This document shows, piece by piece, positions 6,122-6,210 of a stretch of 6,210 nt of DNA (position 1 is the stretch's first letter; every line of letters starts with the position of its first letter). The stretch covers positions 1 through 6,210 of the forward strand of contig CAIYZZ010000424.1 in assembly GCA_903930805.1 (NCBI GenBank), given 5' to 3'. The translations under genes were made by a program, and so were the position numbers. The stretch comes from an uncultured Rhodocyclaceae bacterium (GTDB lineage Bacteria > Pseudomonadota > Gammaproteobacteria > Burkholderiales > Rhodocyclaceae). The notes beneath the pieces are model-generated. The model saw only the letters and a list, made by a program, of their open reading frames with translations, was not told the origin of the DNA and searched no databases.

Positions 6122-6210
6122 ACGACCTATGTCGCCAGCCTCCAGCCGGGCACGCCGTGGCTGTTTCCGTCGGCCGCAGCGAAGGAAGGGCGCACGGTCA
6201 ATCTGGACAA
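6107..6210 (+). pseudogene. Tyrosine recombinase (integrase) fragment
   Basis: In the frame beginning GTT at 6107 the plus strand reads VPLRLTTYVASL, then PWLFPSAAAKEGRTVNLDK to the window edge. This matches the middle of the catalytic domain of phage-type integrases, where a VPL element leads to a LFPS block and G-x-T-V-N-(I/L). The catalytic arginine that normally lies upstream is absent, and the His-x-x-Arg and tyrosine motifs would lie beyond the window. An ATG in the same frame exists at 6083, but the sequence between 6083 and 6106 belongs to the primase gene on the other strand. The gene is therefore broken at its 5' side. Recognition is from the family pattern over about 35 residues. 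Confidence 0.7.

Overview
The window (6210 bases) is an accessory region of a mobile genetic element, most likely from a proteobacterium. This rests on the P4-type phage/plasmid primase-helicase, the Tyr-recombinase remnant and the overall GC of about 55-60%; the sequence does not allow a species call. All substantial genes lie on the minus strand and read from right to left, closely spaced or overlapping.

Right edge (about 6083-6210): a plus-strand fragment of a tyrosine recombinase runs off the window. It abuts, head to head, a minus-strand primase/SF3 helicase gene (4420 to about 6120). Both proteins are missing their N-terminal parts at the same point (about 6107-6121), so this is a rearrangement or assembly junction and not an ordinary gene border.

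Middle (2702-4487): a pair of overlapping genes that I do not recognise. The first encodes a soluble two-part protein of about 402 aa, the second a four-helix membrane protein of about 194 aa. They overlap by 8 bases, the first also overlaps the primase end, and the first gene is less GC-rich than its neighbours. The layout (soluble partner plus membrane partner, between a mobile-element primase and a restriction-modification locus) makes this the best candidate for an undescribed defence system here. Next comes a 174-base non-coding gap with hairpins and an 18-base inverted repeat.

Left (1-2527): a type I restriction-modification locus with an embedded toxin-antitoxin-like pair. The order is hsdM (N6-adenine methyltransferase subunit), then a HEPN-family protein with an intact RX4HXY motif (HepT-like), then a MntA-like minimal nucleotidyltransferase whose reading frame runs without a stop into the N-terminal target-recognition part of an HsdS specificity subunit. 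That frame is still open at base 1. The fused nucleotidyltransferase-HsdS frame is the most unusual single observation. No hsdR is visible; it could lie beyond the left edge.

Together the genes look like the cargo of an integrative element: replication and integration remnants on the right, then two consecutive defence-type modules. In the second module the HEPN/nucleotidyltransferase switch is physically built into the methylation system.
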